Part shown: piece by piece, positions 1 to 11,500 of the stretch
Layout of the letters: the number at the start of each line of letters is the position of its first letter
How positions within the stretch are numbered: position 1 is the first letter of the stretch
NCBI GenBank assembly: GCA_914767715.1
Contig: OU612068.1
Coordinates: forward strand, 3,660,001 to 3,720,000
From: Membranipora membranacea
Lineage: Eukaryota; Bryozoa; Gymnolaemata; Cheilostomatida; Membraniporidae
Direction: 5' to 3'
DNA: 60,000 nucleotides
Position numbers and translations under genes: made by a program
The notes under the pieces: generated by a model
What the model was told of the DNA's origin: nothing
The model's database searches: none
What the model saw: the letters and a program-made list of their open reading frames with translations, nothing else

Positions 1-3000
1 CCTAGTTCTGTCAGAAGCCAATCAAAGGAGAAAGTGTCGACCCTTCACGGCGCTGGTACACCCACGGACGAAGTCTCTGTAGAAGTCTCAACCAATCACG
101 GAACAAGCAGACCCACCAGTGACTCAACAGTGTTCGCAATCCAGCGAGCATCAGTCGTAGGAACTTCTCACAGAGCACTACTTTTCTTTGATGGAGGATC
201 AAACTCGACTCTGATATCTCACCGGGCGGCGATAGCATGGGGAGCAAAGCGACTCAAGAAGGTGACGCTCGAACTAAGCACTCTGGGAGGCTCAACAGTA
301 GAGGAGGAGTCCTGGCTATTCGAGGTGAAGTTAATGGCCTATGACAACAGTGTGATCACGATACATGCTCTCAGCATACAGAGACTCACTGGGTCAATCA
401 ACAAACCTCTGGACCGGGTCATTCTACAGCAGCTATTTCCAAGTATCGACAGTCAACTACTGATCAAAGACTCGGGCCCTATTGACATGCTAATCGGCAA
501 TGATCTACTCGGATTCCACCCTCGGAAGGAGATAGCTTCAGCTGGACAACATCTTCAAGTCTGCTCTGGCCCATTCGGACTGTGCGTTCAAGGATCACAC
601 CCGGCTCTAGGCAACAGCAATTCTATTCCATCATCATTCTTTATCAACATACTCTCGATGCAAGACACAGAAGTCATAACTGCTACTCACCCTCAACACA
701 AAGAATTCTCAGTATCAGTACACTCCTATCTCACCAAGGCAGAGAAGGCATCTCTGGGTGCATTCATACAAGGTGAAGACCTAGGCGTAGAGGTTCAACC
801 ACGCTGCGGGGCATGTCAGTGCGGTAAATGCCCGATCAGGGGCCATAGCTACTCCTTCCAAGAAGAGCAGGAGCTACAGATGATAAGAAGCAACCTCAAA
901 TACGACCAGGAGAACAAAAGATGGAAAACATCCTACCCATGGATTGTCAATCCGTCTACGCTTCCAGATAACTACAGTGCTGCGCTAGCCACGCTTAGGA
1001 ACACGGAGCGCACTCTCAACAAGGATCCTGAATGGAGCAAGATCTACGGCGCCCAAATCCAGGACATGGTCGATCGTGGTGTAGCCCGCAAGCTGAGTAA
1101 AGAGGAACTAAAGTCATGGTGTGGACCAAAGTACTACATCAGTCACTTGGCTGTTCAAAATCCCAAGTCAACATCAACTCCTGTACGAATCGTCTTCAAC
1201 TCTAGCCAAACCTTCAGAGGGACATCACTCAATGCCTGCCTAGCTAAAGGTCCAGAGTCCTATCTCAATGATCTGCTCGGAATTCTACTACGCTGGAGAG
1301 AGGAAAAAATCGCTCTAGTCGCTGACATAAAGAAAATGTACAATTCTATTTTCATCAATAATGTTGAACAGCACACTCACCGCTTTTTGTGGCGCAACTT
1401 GGAACAGCGAGATCCGGATGTCTACATCATACTACGGGTCAACATGGGAGATCGACCGGCAGCTGCTATCAGTAGTGAAGCAATCTACAAAACAGCAGAC
1501 CTCTTTCACAAAGAGTATCCCCGAGTAGCTGAACTCCTGAAGTCTTCGACGTATGTAGACGATATTGTAGATTCCTTCCCATCTCACGAGTCTGCAATGG
1601 TCACTGCCGAAGGAACAAATGTAGTACTACAGAACGCTGGGTTCAAAGTCAAGTGTTGGTTGTTCAGTGGCGAGCCAGACAAGAGGATACAGCTTGAAGA
1701 TCTACCTCCTCCAGATGCAAAACCTGTATCAACCCAAGTGCTAGGAGTCCACTGGAATTCTTCAACAGATGTCATCACTTTCTCTACAAATCTCAACTTT
1801 TCTCCTAAGAAGAAAGGAGTATATACCAAACCAGATCTGACAGAGACAGAGTTTACAAGACAGATACCAGAAATTCTCACACGGAGGATAGTTTTGGAAC
1901 AAACCATGAAGATATACGACCCTCTTGGCATCTTGTGCCCCTTCACAATGAGAGCCAAACAACTACTGAGGGAAACCTGGACTTTCAAACTGGACTGGGA
2001 CGATCAGTTACCCCAGCTTATGAGAGAACAATGGATCAAATTCTTCAGAGAGCTGTTCAAGCTATCTAAACTGGAATATCCTCGCTGTCTTCGACCAGAG
2101 AACGCTGTCGGACAACCTCAGCTGATCATCCTCTCAGATGGAAGTGCTGCAGCCTATGGATTCAGTGCCTACGCTCGATGGAAACTCAACTCTGGAAAAT
2201 TCTCATGCTCTCTCATCATGGCTAAGTGTCGCATAGCACCCCTAAAACAGCTTACTATACCTCAGATAGAGCTAAATGCCGCGGTCCTCTCAAAGCGTGG
2301 CAGAAAGGTTTTAGAGAAGGAGATGCGATACAATTTCAGCAGAGTATATCAACTGGTAGACTCAGAGACTGTACTCAAGATGATGAACAAGAAATCTACA
2401 AGATTCAAGCTCTACGAAGGTGTGAGAATCGGAGAACTACAAACGGCAACTGATGGAGATATGAGCAGCTGGTTTTGGGTGAAAGGTGAAGAAAACACTG
2501 CTGACTGGCTAACTAGAGGGAAATCGATTGATAAGATTGGCCCTGCGAGTGAGTGGTGGAGAGGACCCAACTTTCTCTATCAACCTGAAGAGGAGTGGGG
2601 CATAAGAGCTAACAAAGACTCGGGGGAACTTCTGCCGGGTGAGAAAAAAGCAGTCTACGCTACAACAGTCACGACGCCAGATCACTTTATTCAGTATGAA
2701 AACTTCAGCTCTCTAAAACGATTGATATGGACAGTGGCAAGAGTTAGAATGGCTGTGAAATCAGGACATTTCTGCAATCTACTGGCTCCGGTATCTGCTG
2801 AAGACTTGCGTGCAGCTCAACTAATCCTCATCAGAGACGTACAGCACTCCATTGAAGATGAATTGCAGAAGAAGAAGGGCAAGTACTCTCAACTACACCC
2901 TGTGAAGACAGAGGATGGAGTGTGGATTGGAGGCAGTCGACTCATCAGACATAACCCCATGACGTCAATCAAGACTCATACTCAGTGGATCATTCCCTCA

Positions 3001-4173
3001 TCGCATCCATACACTGCTCTTGCACTCAGACAAGCTCATACTGATTCATTCCACAGAGGGAGAGACGCTACTCTAGCAAGATTTCGTGCCCTACACTGGA
3101 CTACTCAAGGATCCAAACTAGCGAGAAAAGTGACCTCATCCTGTCAGCTCTGCAAACTCAAAGCACCTCAGATCCTCGGTCAGCAGATGGGACAACTTCC
3201 AGTAGAACGTCTCAAGACTGCGCCACCCTTCAACTCGGTCATGATAGATCTCTTTGGTCCTTATATCGTCAGAGGAGATGTACACAAGAGGTCATCTGGG
3301 AAAGCATACGGAGTACTATTTACTGATATTGGTTCTCGGGCAGTCCACATCGAGGCTGTATATGGCTATGACACTGACTCGTTTTTACTAGCATTGACAC
3401 GCTTCGCTAACATAAGAGGCTGGCCTGAGAAGATATTCTCCGATCCTGGCACGCAACTGGTTGGAGCGGAAAGGGAGCTAGGAGATGTATGGGATGCTAT
3501 GGATAAGACGGTTCTTCAGAACACAAGTGCTGAACAAGGACTACAATGGATCTTCGGCCCTGGAGACGCACCATGGTACCAAGGAGCAGCTGAATCACTA
3601 ATCAAGGCTGTCAAGCGCTGTTTCATCTTCTCTGTAGGAAACAAAAGACTCTCACCCAGTGAGTTCCAGACTGTGTGCACAGAAGCAGCGAATACTCTGA
3701 ATGAACGCCCTCTCGGAATACTCCCTGGTACAGACTCCGACATCAGTATACTCACACCCAACTGTCAACTCATCGGAAGACCCTTCGCCAAGAACCCTGG
3801 ACAGTGGAGCTCAGACAACTCACTCAAAAGTCGTCTCGCACTGGTAGCTGCTGTCTCTGAGGACTTCTGGAAGAAGTGGACAGAACTATACGCTCCTACA
3901 CTCATGTATCAACAGAAGTGGCACAAACCGCAGCAGAACCTCCAGGTAGGTGACATAGTAGTTGTTATCGATTCAAATCAGCTCAAAAACCAATACAAGA
4001 TCGCTCGTGTACATGAGGTTTATCCAAGTGACGATGGTAGGGTCAGGAAGGTAGCATTAGCCTACAAGAATTTTAAGGTGGGTAGCAAGCTAGTCGAATA
4101 TCATGGGTGTAAAGACACTATAATAATGCGGAGTGTTCATAGGTTGGCCCTTCTGACAACGGTAAGTGGGTAG
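1..4173 (+). CDS. BEL/Pao LTR-retrotransposon pol polyprotein (5' end outside window)
   Basis: The reading frame is open from the window edge to a TAG at 4171, so the element enters from the left and gag is not visible. With residue 1 set at base 34, the order is: an A16-type aspartic protease with FFDGGSNSTLIS (Asp ~53); a reverse transcriptase with catalytic YVDD at 1552-1563 (~residue 507); an A17/RNase H region containing LSDGSAAAYGFSAYARW; an HHCC integrase zinc finger around 3030-3165; an integrase core with Asp at 3247, Asp at 3442 and Glu at 3592 (D-x64-D-x49-E); and a C-terminal chromo-like DUF5641 region (VGDIVVVIDSNQLKNQYKIA). This order and the A16/A17-type protease are diagnostic of BEL/Pao. 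Over 1,370 codons without a stop or frameshift suggest a young, possibly still competent copy. It lies antisense to gene A, downstream of A exon 12, so it probably sits in A's intron 12. Confidence 0.93.
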   Translation, partial: PSSVRSQSKEKVSTLHGAGTPTDEVSVEVSTNHGTSRPTSDSTVFAIQRASVVGTSHRALLFFDGGSNSTLISHRAAIAWGAKRLKKVTLELSTLGGSTVEEESWLFEVKLMAYDNSVITIHALSIQRLTGSINKPLDRVILQQLFPSIDSQLLIKDSGPIDMLIGNDLLGFHPRKEIASAGQHLQVCSGPFGLCVQGSHPALGNSNSIPSSFFINILSMQDTEVITATHPQHKEFSVSVHSYLTKAEKASLGAFIQGEDLGVEVQPRCGACQCGKCPIRGHSYSFQEEQELQMIRSNLKYDQENKRWKTSYPWIVNPSTLPDNYSAALATLRNTERTLNKDPEWSKIYGAQIQDMVDRGVARKLSKEELKSWCGPKYYISHLAVQNPKSTSTPVRIVFNSSQTFRGTSLNACLAKGPESYLNDLLGILLRWREEKIALVADIKKMYNSIFINNVEQHTHRFLWRNLEQRDPDVYIILRVNMGDRPAAAISSEAIYKTADLFHKEYPRVAELLKSSTYVDDIVDSFPSHESAMVTAEGTNVVLQNAGFKVKCWLFSGEPDKRIQLEDLPPPDAKPVSTQVLGVHWNSSTDVITFSTNLNFSPKKKGVYTKPDLTETEFTRQIPEILTRRIVLEQTMKIYDPLGILCPFTMRAKQLLRETWTFKLDWDDQLPQLMREQWIKFFRELFKLSKLEYPRCLRPENAVGQPQLIILSDGSAAAYGFSAYARWKLNSGKFSCSLIMAKCRIAPLKQLTIPQIELNAAVLSKRGRKVLEKEMRYNFSRVYQLVDSETVLKMMNKKSTRFKLYEGVRIGELQTATDGDMSSWFWVKGEENTADWLTRGKSIDKIGPASEWWRGPNFLYQPEEEWGIRANKDSGELLPGEKKAVYATTVTTPDHFIQYENFSSLKRLIWTVARVRMAVKSGHFCNLLAPVSAEDLRAAQLILIRDVQHSIEDELQKKKGKYSQLHPVKTEDGVWIGGSRLIRHNPMTSIKTHTQWIIPSSHPYTALALRQAHTDSFHRGRDATLARFRALHWTTQGSKLARKVTSSCQLCKLKAPQILGQQMGQLPVERLKTAPPFNSVMIDLFGPYIVRGDVHKRSSGKAYGVLFTDIGSRAVHIEAVYGYDTDSFLLALTRFANIRGWPEKIFSDPGTQLVGAERELGDVWDAMDKTVLQNTSAEQGLQWIFGPGDAPWYQGAAESLIKAVKRCFIFSVGNKRLSPSEFQTVCTEAANTLNERPLGILPGTDSDISILTPNCQLIGRPFAKNPGQWSSDNSLKSRLALVAAVSEDFWKKWTELYAPTLMYQQKWHKPQQNLQVGDIVVVIDSNQLKNQYKIARVHEVYPSDDGRVRKVALAYKNFKVGSKLVEYHGCKDTIIMRSVHRLALLTTVSG

Positions 4174-5553
4174 AAACCTTATGTGCTATGTTTGTGTCCT
4201 GCTCTCGGCCGTGTAGTCTGGGTGGGAGTCCCTGGTCTGGCCTGAATCCTGACTGACTGGTTGGGGGTGGTTGGTGGATCAACCATACATAAACTGAGAA
4301 ACGGTGGTTGACTATAGAACTAGATTTATCTCGTAGTTTTATCTGTATTATTTATCTCGCATCATTGTATTATTACACTTTCTGTTTTGACAAATTTCTT
4401 AGAATCATTTGTCAAACCCCCACCCCTCCGATGTATTGGTATGCACCAATCGTGGTCATAATTAATGACACATTTTGATTATTATTAAAAACACACACAC
4501 TACAACATGACTAATAATGCCAGCTTTTAATACTTTAGCTATCTATTGTTACAAACATCATTATACCAGCTTATGTGCTGATACTTGTACTGCAACATTA
4601 TTTTGTACCATCTTAGACTTGCACCGTCAACAAGCAAGTTCAAATTTTGTGATCGCTAGTCTCATCTCAGCTAATATGGAGACAATTTTATCCATATACA
4701 ACTCGATCTGTTTTATGAGATTCTAAGCACTTTATATCAAGATCTCAATACTCTGCGCTGTATCTATGTGACACACATGTAAGTTAAAACAATATTGTAT
4801 TTTCAGTTCATATTTGGTGTGGAATAACAACAGCGAAGCTCTTGTATTAAATTACTGCATGGGATAATCTATATTTCATTGATGACAAATGGCATTTTTA
4901 TAAAGTGTAGAAAGCATTGCTTTATCGCATCCACTGGTATCAAATTATTATTGCTACTATTTCTCCTATCCGTAATTAGGTATTTAACAAAAGTATTTTA
5001 ATTGCAGGCACCTATTTATCTGTATACTAACTATCAGACACTATTATTGGATGGAATAAACCCTATATCCGGCATCAATTTTGTGAGTTAACTAATAGGA
5101 CGATTGTGTCAATTTGATGTCAATTTATTACTACGCACTCTTTTATATGCTGCCATCCATTATTGTCTTTTGATGTGCTGATTATCGTCACAATCTATGC
5201 ACATCATTATTTTATTTATTTTACTTTGATCATTTTATCAGGGTACGACTTCGACTTTGAATATGAAGAATATAATGACATACAGTATCCAACAACAACT
5301 CAACACTTCTTATTTCGTCGTCCGTTGCCATTAATGCTGGGGTTAGAGTGATAACAAGAGCCATCCCAATACAAATATGAATAAAATTTAGCAATTTGTC
5401 AAACTCAAAGCGAGAGTATCTCATGAAAAGTGTGCTATTTTACATGTGCATATTTATTTCTAATTGCACCGATTTCTTAACATTTTTGCCCATTTATCAT
5501 GAACAATTTTGTATGTCCTTGTATCACAGGTATTCAAAATAAATAATACATAC
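4174..5553. other. 3' flank of the BEL/Pao element (presumed 3' LTR) and remainder of gene A intron 12
   Basis: No gene is supported here. The stretch directly after the pol stop should hold the polypurine tract and 3' LTR. The 5' LTR is outside the window, so the LTR limits cannot be set by comparison. A small hairpin (GACAAAT/ATTTGTC) is at about 4388-4416. Neither exon 13 nor exon 14 of gene A is detectable on the minus strand, although the corresponding introns in B and C are only 222-286 bp long. Confidence 0.5.
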
Positions 5554-8500
5554 CATCTAGCACAGGGGCCCCAGCTGGTACCAGGATAGTAGATGTTCCT
5601 GTGATCCCCTGAAGCAGTGAATCTCATTCCAGTCCAGTCATTATTCTTGGTGTAAGTAAAATATGTGAGCTCCTGATTGTCCCCATCATGATTCCATAGC
5701 CAATGATGCTGGTGATACACATTAGATATAGGACTTCTCAAAACTCGCTTATCACTTGTGAGCACTAGAGAGATTAGAAATAGAATGAAACAGAGCATGG
5801 ATAGGGCTATTTTGTATATTTCTGCACACCTACTTCGAGATTACAATGATGGTGAATGTTCTCTGATCATGCCAATCAATTTGCCCTGAGTACCTGAAGT
5901 GTGCTGAACCCTAATATTAGATTATATGAAATCGGTGATTTCCTTGTGAAGGTACTAAGGCTAAATGAATTAATAATCCCTCAATCTATCAGGAATGTAT
6001 TTTGATGTCATATATTGTTGTTATAGAGAGAAGTTATAGGCATCGGACACACTTTCTCAGGCCTGGAGGTTTAACTCTTCTCTTCAAACTGATAAACAGA
6101 ATTCACCTGCATCTAGCCTCTGGGCCTGTCTGACCTCTTCTATATGCAGTCTCATACCGCTGCCCCAACCAGTAACAAAGCTAGCTGTGTATGCCTGAGC
6201 ATAATGACAAGTCAAAGTTCGTATGTCTATTGTGTGATCGCCGATACCCAGATTCCGACATACTGCCTCAACTGAAATAAATAACAAAAAAATGCAAGCT
6301 TTTGCGATTTTCTTGAGGGATAATTATAAGTTGTCTTCTTTTTGTCGAAGTTAAGACAATCCTTGAACTTTCTTATATAATGTTCTTGATTGACAACTGT
6401 TATATATTCCTATTGGCTGGGGGATGAAAGCTTTCACTGTTCCAGTCAGTTGCATGCAGCTGGCTAGTGCACTGATCATTCTGAATTTGGGTCACAGCCT
6501 GTGAACAGCCACCTCCTCCCCTTAACTTTCACTTCCTTAAAGTGCAACCAAGATTTCAAACAACTTCTCATTGATTAAAAGCAGATTGCAGCTTCTGCAT
6601 AGGGAAAAATACAAAATATGATTCGGATGATTAATCAGCCAGAATTCTTGTGAAACATTTCTTCCATCAGGTACTCAAACTCAGCTAAAAGAGAATACCA
6701 CAGAGCAGTTTCCTGTTCCTGTTTTTATTTAGCCTGTGCTATATCATCATTACAGCAATGTCTTGGAACCTCTCCTAAACTGAAATGTTACCCAGCTAAG
6801 AGTCAGCAACTACTTTGAGTTTTGCATCGAGTAATGCACAAATCTGATGCTGCCCAGCACATAATTTACTACCCATTAATGCATTGCTGCGAAACCTTGG
6901 TTGCCCTTTAATGCTGAAATTGGAATTTTTCTCTTGTAGAATTGTTACGTATTGTCCTATGCATACTCTACACTGATGCTACATCAGTCTGACCGAAGTA
7001 ATCGACTCTTCTCTGCGGCTATATAGGTCAGATGACTTTATGCTCTGGTATGCTCTGCTTGGGTATGAAGACCCAACTATTCTCTGCAACTATATGGGTC
7101 AGATGACTTTATGCTCTGGTATTCTCTGCTCAGGTCTGAGGATCCAAATTATTCTCTGCGCTGGTCAAGGTCGAGAACCTGGTAACGCTGGTAAGAGTCA
7201 GCGACCTTACACAAAGTTTGCTGTGGGATGCAGCCCACTTCTTGAGTGGTAAAATATCACTGAACTATATCTGAATAAAATTAGCGCGGGGGTGATTTGT
7301 TCACCAAGACTGTAAGGGTACTAAGTTCCCTAATCTTTTTATAACACAACTCATTTTTTCATTACCAATCATATAAAATATATTCAATCTCATTCCATTC
7401 GTGTTGTTGTTGTATAATTAGGGAGAATAAAAACTTGCTTTACTTTCAAAGTCAGTGTCAATTAATTCCTTGTCCTGTACATCCACTTACGTGTATATCC
7501 CTTGAGCTCATATCTGTGGTAAATCGGATTTCCATGTGTATTGAGATGAATTACTACATCTCCCCGTGGAGAGCACTCAGAACCATCCACATAGATAGCC
7601 CTACAGTAAATAAAAATTCAGATTATAACATTCTATAAAACCCACTACTCCAATATGTGTGCATGGTAATAAACTTAGCTCTCCAAGATTTCTCAATAGT
7701 ATTTTTCATAATGAGTTATAGCCATTTTTATGCCAATTATTTATCCATTTATTTATGCACCATAATGTGATGTTTACGAGTTTTTATCAGAGCACCAAAT
7801 ATAAATATCATATTTCCCAGAGAATGAGGCCAATACAAAACATACATGTGATTCACTTTTCACTTTTTAATGAAGGTGATGTCCTGGTTGTTTGAAAGGT
7901 AACACATTGATACTGTTATGATCACTTTAAGGCTAAGAACGAACTTTTTGACCTACCATCGGCCACAGGTCGCTTGAGAGTCAACTTGCACTACCCCCAT
8001 TGTAGCCTGGAACTTTACTCTGATATTTGTATCCGATGCAGCTTTCTTATATGTGTCCGTCTAACATTCAAATGAAAAATAGCAACATTCATCAATATCG
8101 TAAGATGCCAGTTAGTTCTTAGTTCACATCAACACTAGTTTATGCATCTCATCAATGAGCGGTCACTTTATACCAGCTCGTACAAGAACTGCACTTGGTA
8201 GCAAGAATCAATTCATGCATTACTTAGGTTGCTATAAAATGTCGTTTTTTTATCATAAAATTTAGCGTTGAGCATTTGCTAGCTGTTTTATCGAATTGTA
8301 ATAACTGGTTGGATATTAAAGTACATACCAAAAATACACATATCAGTTTAATAGAGCATTATTGTCACATGCAGCCATTTGGAAAACAGACTATTCTAAC
8401 CGACTATAATATGCTTGCATTTCAGTATAACAAAAAGCTATTTCTAGCGCAAAGCTGTTGCTTTGCGAACTAATACATGTGCACAACTCTAAATCAGTGC

Positions 8501-11500
8501 TCAATCTCTACTTTACTTCCCTGCCTTGTTACCATGTGCATTTTGATCCTGAGTTAGATAAAACTGAGTTGTAAGCTCTTGGAAATTGTGTCGATTCCAA
8601 AAAAAACAGAGACCGAGCTGCAACTTCACAAGAGACTACTGCAGACAGGAACTGCACTCAGTTCTCCCATTGATAATTCCTTGGATTGAACCGCACCAGT
8701 TTGCAAAGAGTACTGTGAGCTCAGTCTCCGTACTTAGGCAGAGCTGATAGCTGGTTGCAATCAGCTCAACCTAGCTCAGCTAGTAAAAACGTAGTGATTT
8801 TTAAAGCAAGTCCGTGCATTTCTTCTTCAATTGAAATTTAGAATTAACACATCAGAATGATTAAATGAATACTCACATATACAGTTGTTCCGTATCCTTG
8901 CTCGTAAATATACCCCCATGATGCTTTGTACTGATAGTTGAACACAGATAACCCCGGACAAGGTTGAGCTGAAATAATGAACAAAGGGCTGATATTGTGA
9001 AAGTTGGTAGTCGCATTGCGGCTATAAAAACTCCCGTTGACAAGTGAAGAATTTGGCACTCTGAAGTGAAGACAAAACTCATAATCCTTGCGTGATGACA
9101 AACAAGTCATTAGAGGTTTAAAAATTGCCCTATATCCTTATAAACTTTTGTGAATATTCAGCTTACAAGCAGCTTGAGTCCTCGGTGCAATCTCCATGAC
9201 AATGAGTTGTCTAACTTGATTCAAGCCTGTATATCCATCTGATATATAAATACAGGGAATAATCTTGAACTCCAGCCTTCGAGATCCCTTTGCAATGTTT
9301 TTGCATGTGCCATCCACTAAAAATTGGAAACGTAACGTGACCTTATGCTTCCTCATAGTACACAAAAAGGAAGCCTAGAAAACTCTCTGTGTTTGTCTAT
9401 ACTGGAGACATTTTGTGCAGAATGTCAAAAAGATCACTCCTCACACTTTCTGAATCTCTACTTTTCGCACCGAATTCACTCGTATCAAAGGTTAACTGTA
9501 TTAGTATGTAAGTTTAAATGTGACTTACATGTGCCAGCTCGACTCATAGTTCCAGTAGTAGCACTGTAATCGACTCTAGCTATCTTTGAAGGGTCTGAGC
9601 AGTCGGAGCCATCAAATGTAACATACCACTGATGACAACCACCTGGACTGTTTGCATGTCCTCGGAAACTGGTATGCCATATGATTCTAATCCATGTGTC
9701 CTCCCTTCGTTTGTCATAAGTGACATGCTGTAAAATAAGTAGATCAACCTTACATTATCCCGTGCAACACTTATACATGAAACAAACTGTCATGAAAGCT
9801 GGATATGAGCTGGAGTTTTAATTCAACCAACTGCAGATGAAGTTTAATCGAATTTTCTCGCGATTCAGATTGCACCTTCTCTACTGATAAGCTACTGCAA
9901 AGTGGCTTGAGGGGGGGGGGGCGACTCCTGTTGCAGACAAATTGAATGACTCTTGACCTGATACCAGTAACCAGAAACCAACAGGTAATGGGAGAAAATA
10001 ACTTTTTAATTTACTCAATTGCCTCTGCATTACAGTAAAGCGTTGAGGATTCATGGAAAGGGCAGTACATTTAATTTTTTCACTGAATAATCCTCTCAAT
10101 ATCATTGATAAAATAAAGCAGCGTCAAAGGATTCTAATTCTAATTGAAATGTGTACGCCAAGTAGTAAAATTCTTTGTTCATCCTCATACTCAAGATAGG
10201 AATTGAAAGAATTCAACGATTTGCCACTGATTCAATCAATTCCCACTGTACCGAAATGCCAGCAGTGGGCAGTGCATTGATGTCAGGGGTATAATCTACA
10301 AAAGTTTCCATATATTTCCATGCCACATGAGTCATGAATGAGTGATATAGCTGCAGCTTCAACAACTCACTTGTACAATGCCCCAATCTGTCCCATCACC
10401 ATACCTGTCACCAAAATAATACCTGATGTTAGTAAACTCCTCATCCTGATCACAATCTGTGTTATCAGCTAAAAATATTCAGAGCAATATTATAAAAGTC
10501 GACTGCTCAATGATGAAACTGTAGACAAGTCCTTGCAGTAGTAAGATTTGTAGCCATGGAACAAAATTATCATTGGTCAATGACCAATGCATGTTATAGT
10601 CAGGCAATTACCTATGATAAAGTTTTGTCAGATTTGCATGGTAACAATTTGATGCTCTACTTGGAATGAATTATTGGTATAGAAAAAGTGCCTCTCATAA
10701 GGACAGGTAACTCCCATTCTCTGCATCATGTTGTCACAATCTCCCAGAAGTGCAATACAAATAGCAATCACTTCCGGCAGGGAGTTTTGGAACAGGTATA
10801 TCCCAAACATCCTGCTTCCGGGAGACTGTGACATCACAATGCAGAGAATGGGAGTTACCTTCCCTTATGAGAGGCACTTTTTCCACCATAAATAAATCAT
10901 GCCAAGTAGAGCATTTTACCAAACAAATCTGACAAAACTTTATCATAAGTAACTGCCTGACTATAACATGCATTGGTATTTCGGTAGTCTTTAAATACCT
11001 GGATAAACTTGGTTTCAACTGCACAGACATAACTCGGTTGAGCAGGCTGATTTTGCAAAACTGAGCACATGTTCCGATTATGTTCTGATAAGATCATTTT
11101 AGTTTTCAGGGTTTATGATCTGCATTTCATCCAAAATATAATATATTTATATAATATGCTGCACAATATATTCATACTTATAAAATATGGATAATTATGG
11201 TGTATAATCTTACCTATAAAATATGGATATGGTGTATAATCTTACCTATACAGTAGGGATATGGTGTATAATCTCCAGATTGATCACACAGAGTATAACA
11301 TGAGGCTCCTGTAGCACAACTTATACTATCACAACTATCTCCACCAGTCTAAAGTATCATCATCAATATTTACATGAGTTTGAAATCACACTGATTTCGA
11401 GGTTACACTATTAGCATGCAATAGTATATCACGTGATCAGTGTGGTTTGAAAGCACAGCCATCAACGTAGCTCACCTAACATGGATTAGTGTTTTGCTCT

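Noticed and set aside
5230-5351. Possible plus-strand terminal exon encoding an acidic GYDFDFEYEEYND stretch after a TTTATCAG acceptor
   Set aside because: No partner exon or homology, and it lies inside the presumed LTR/intron 12 region, so it is not supportable.
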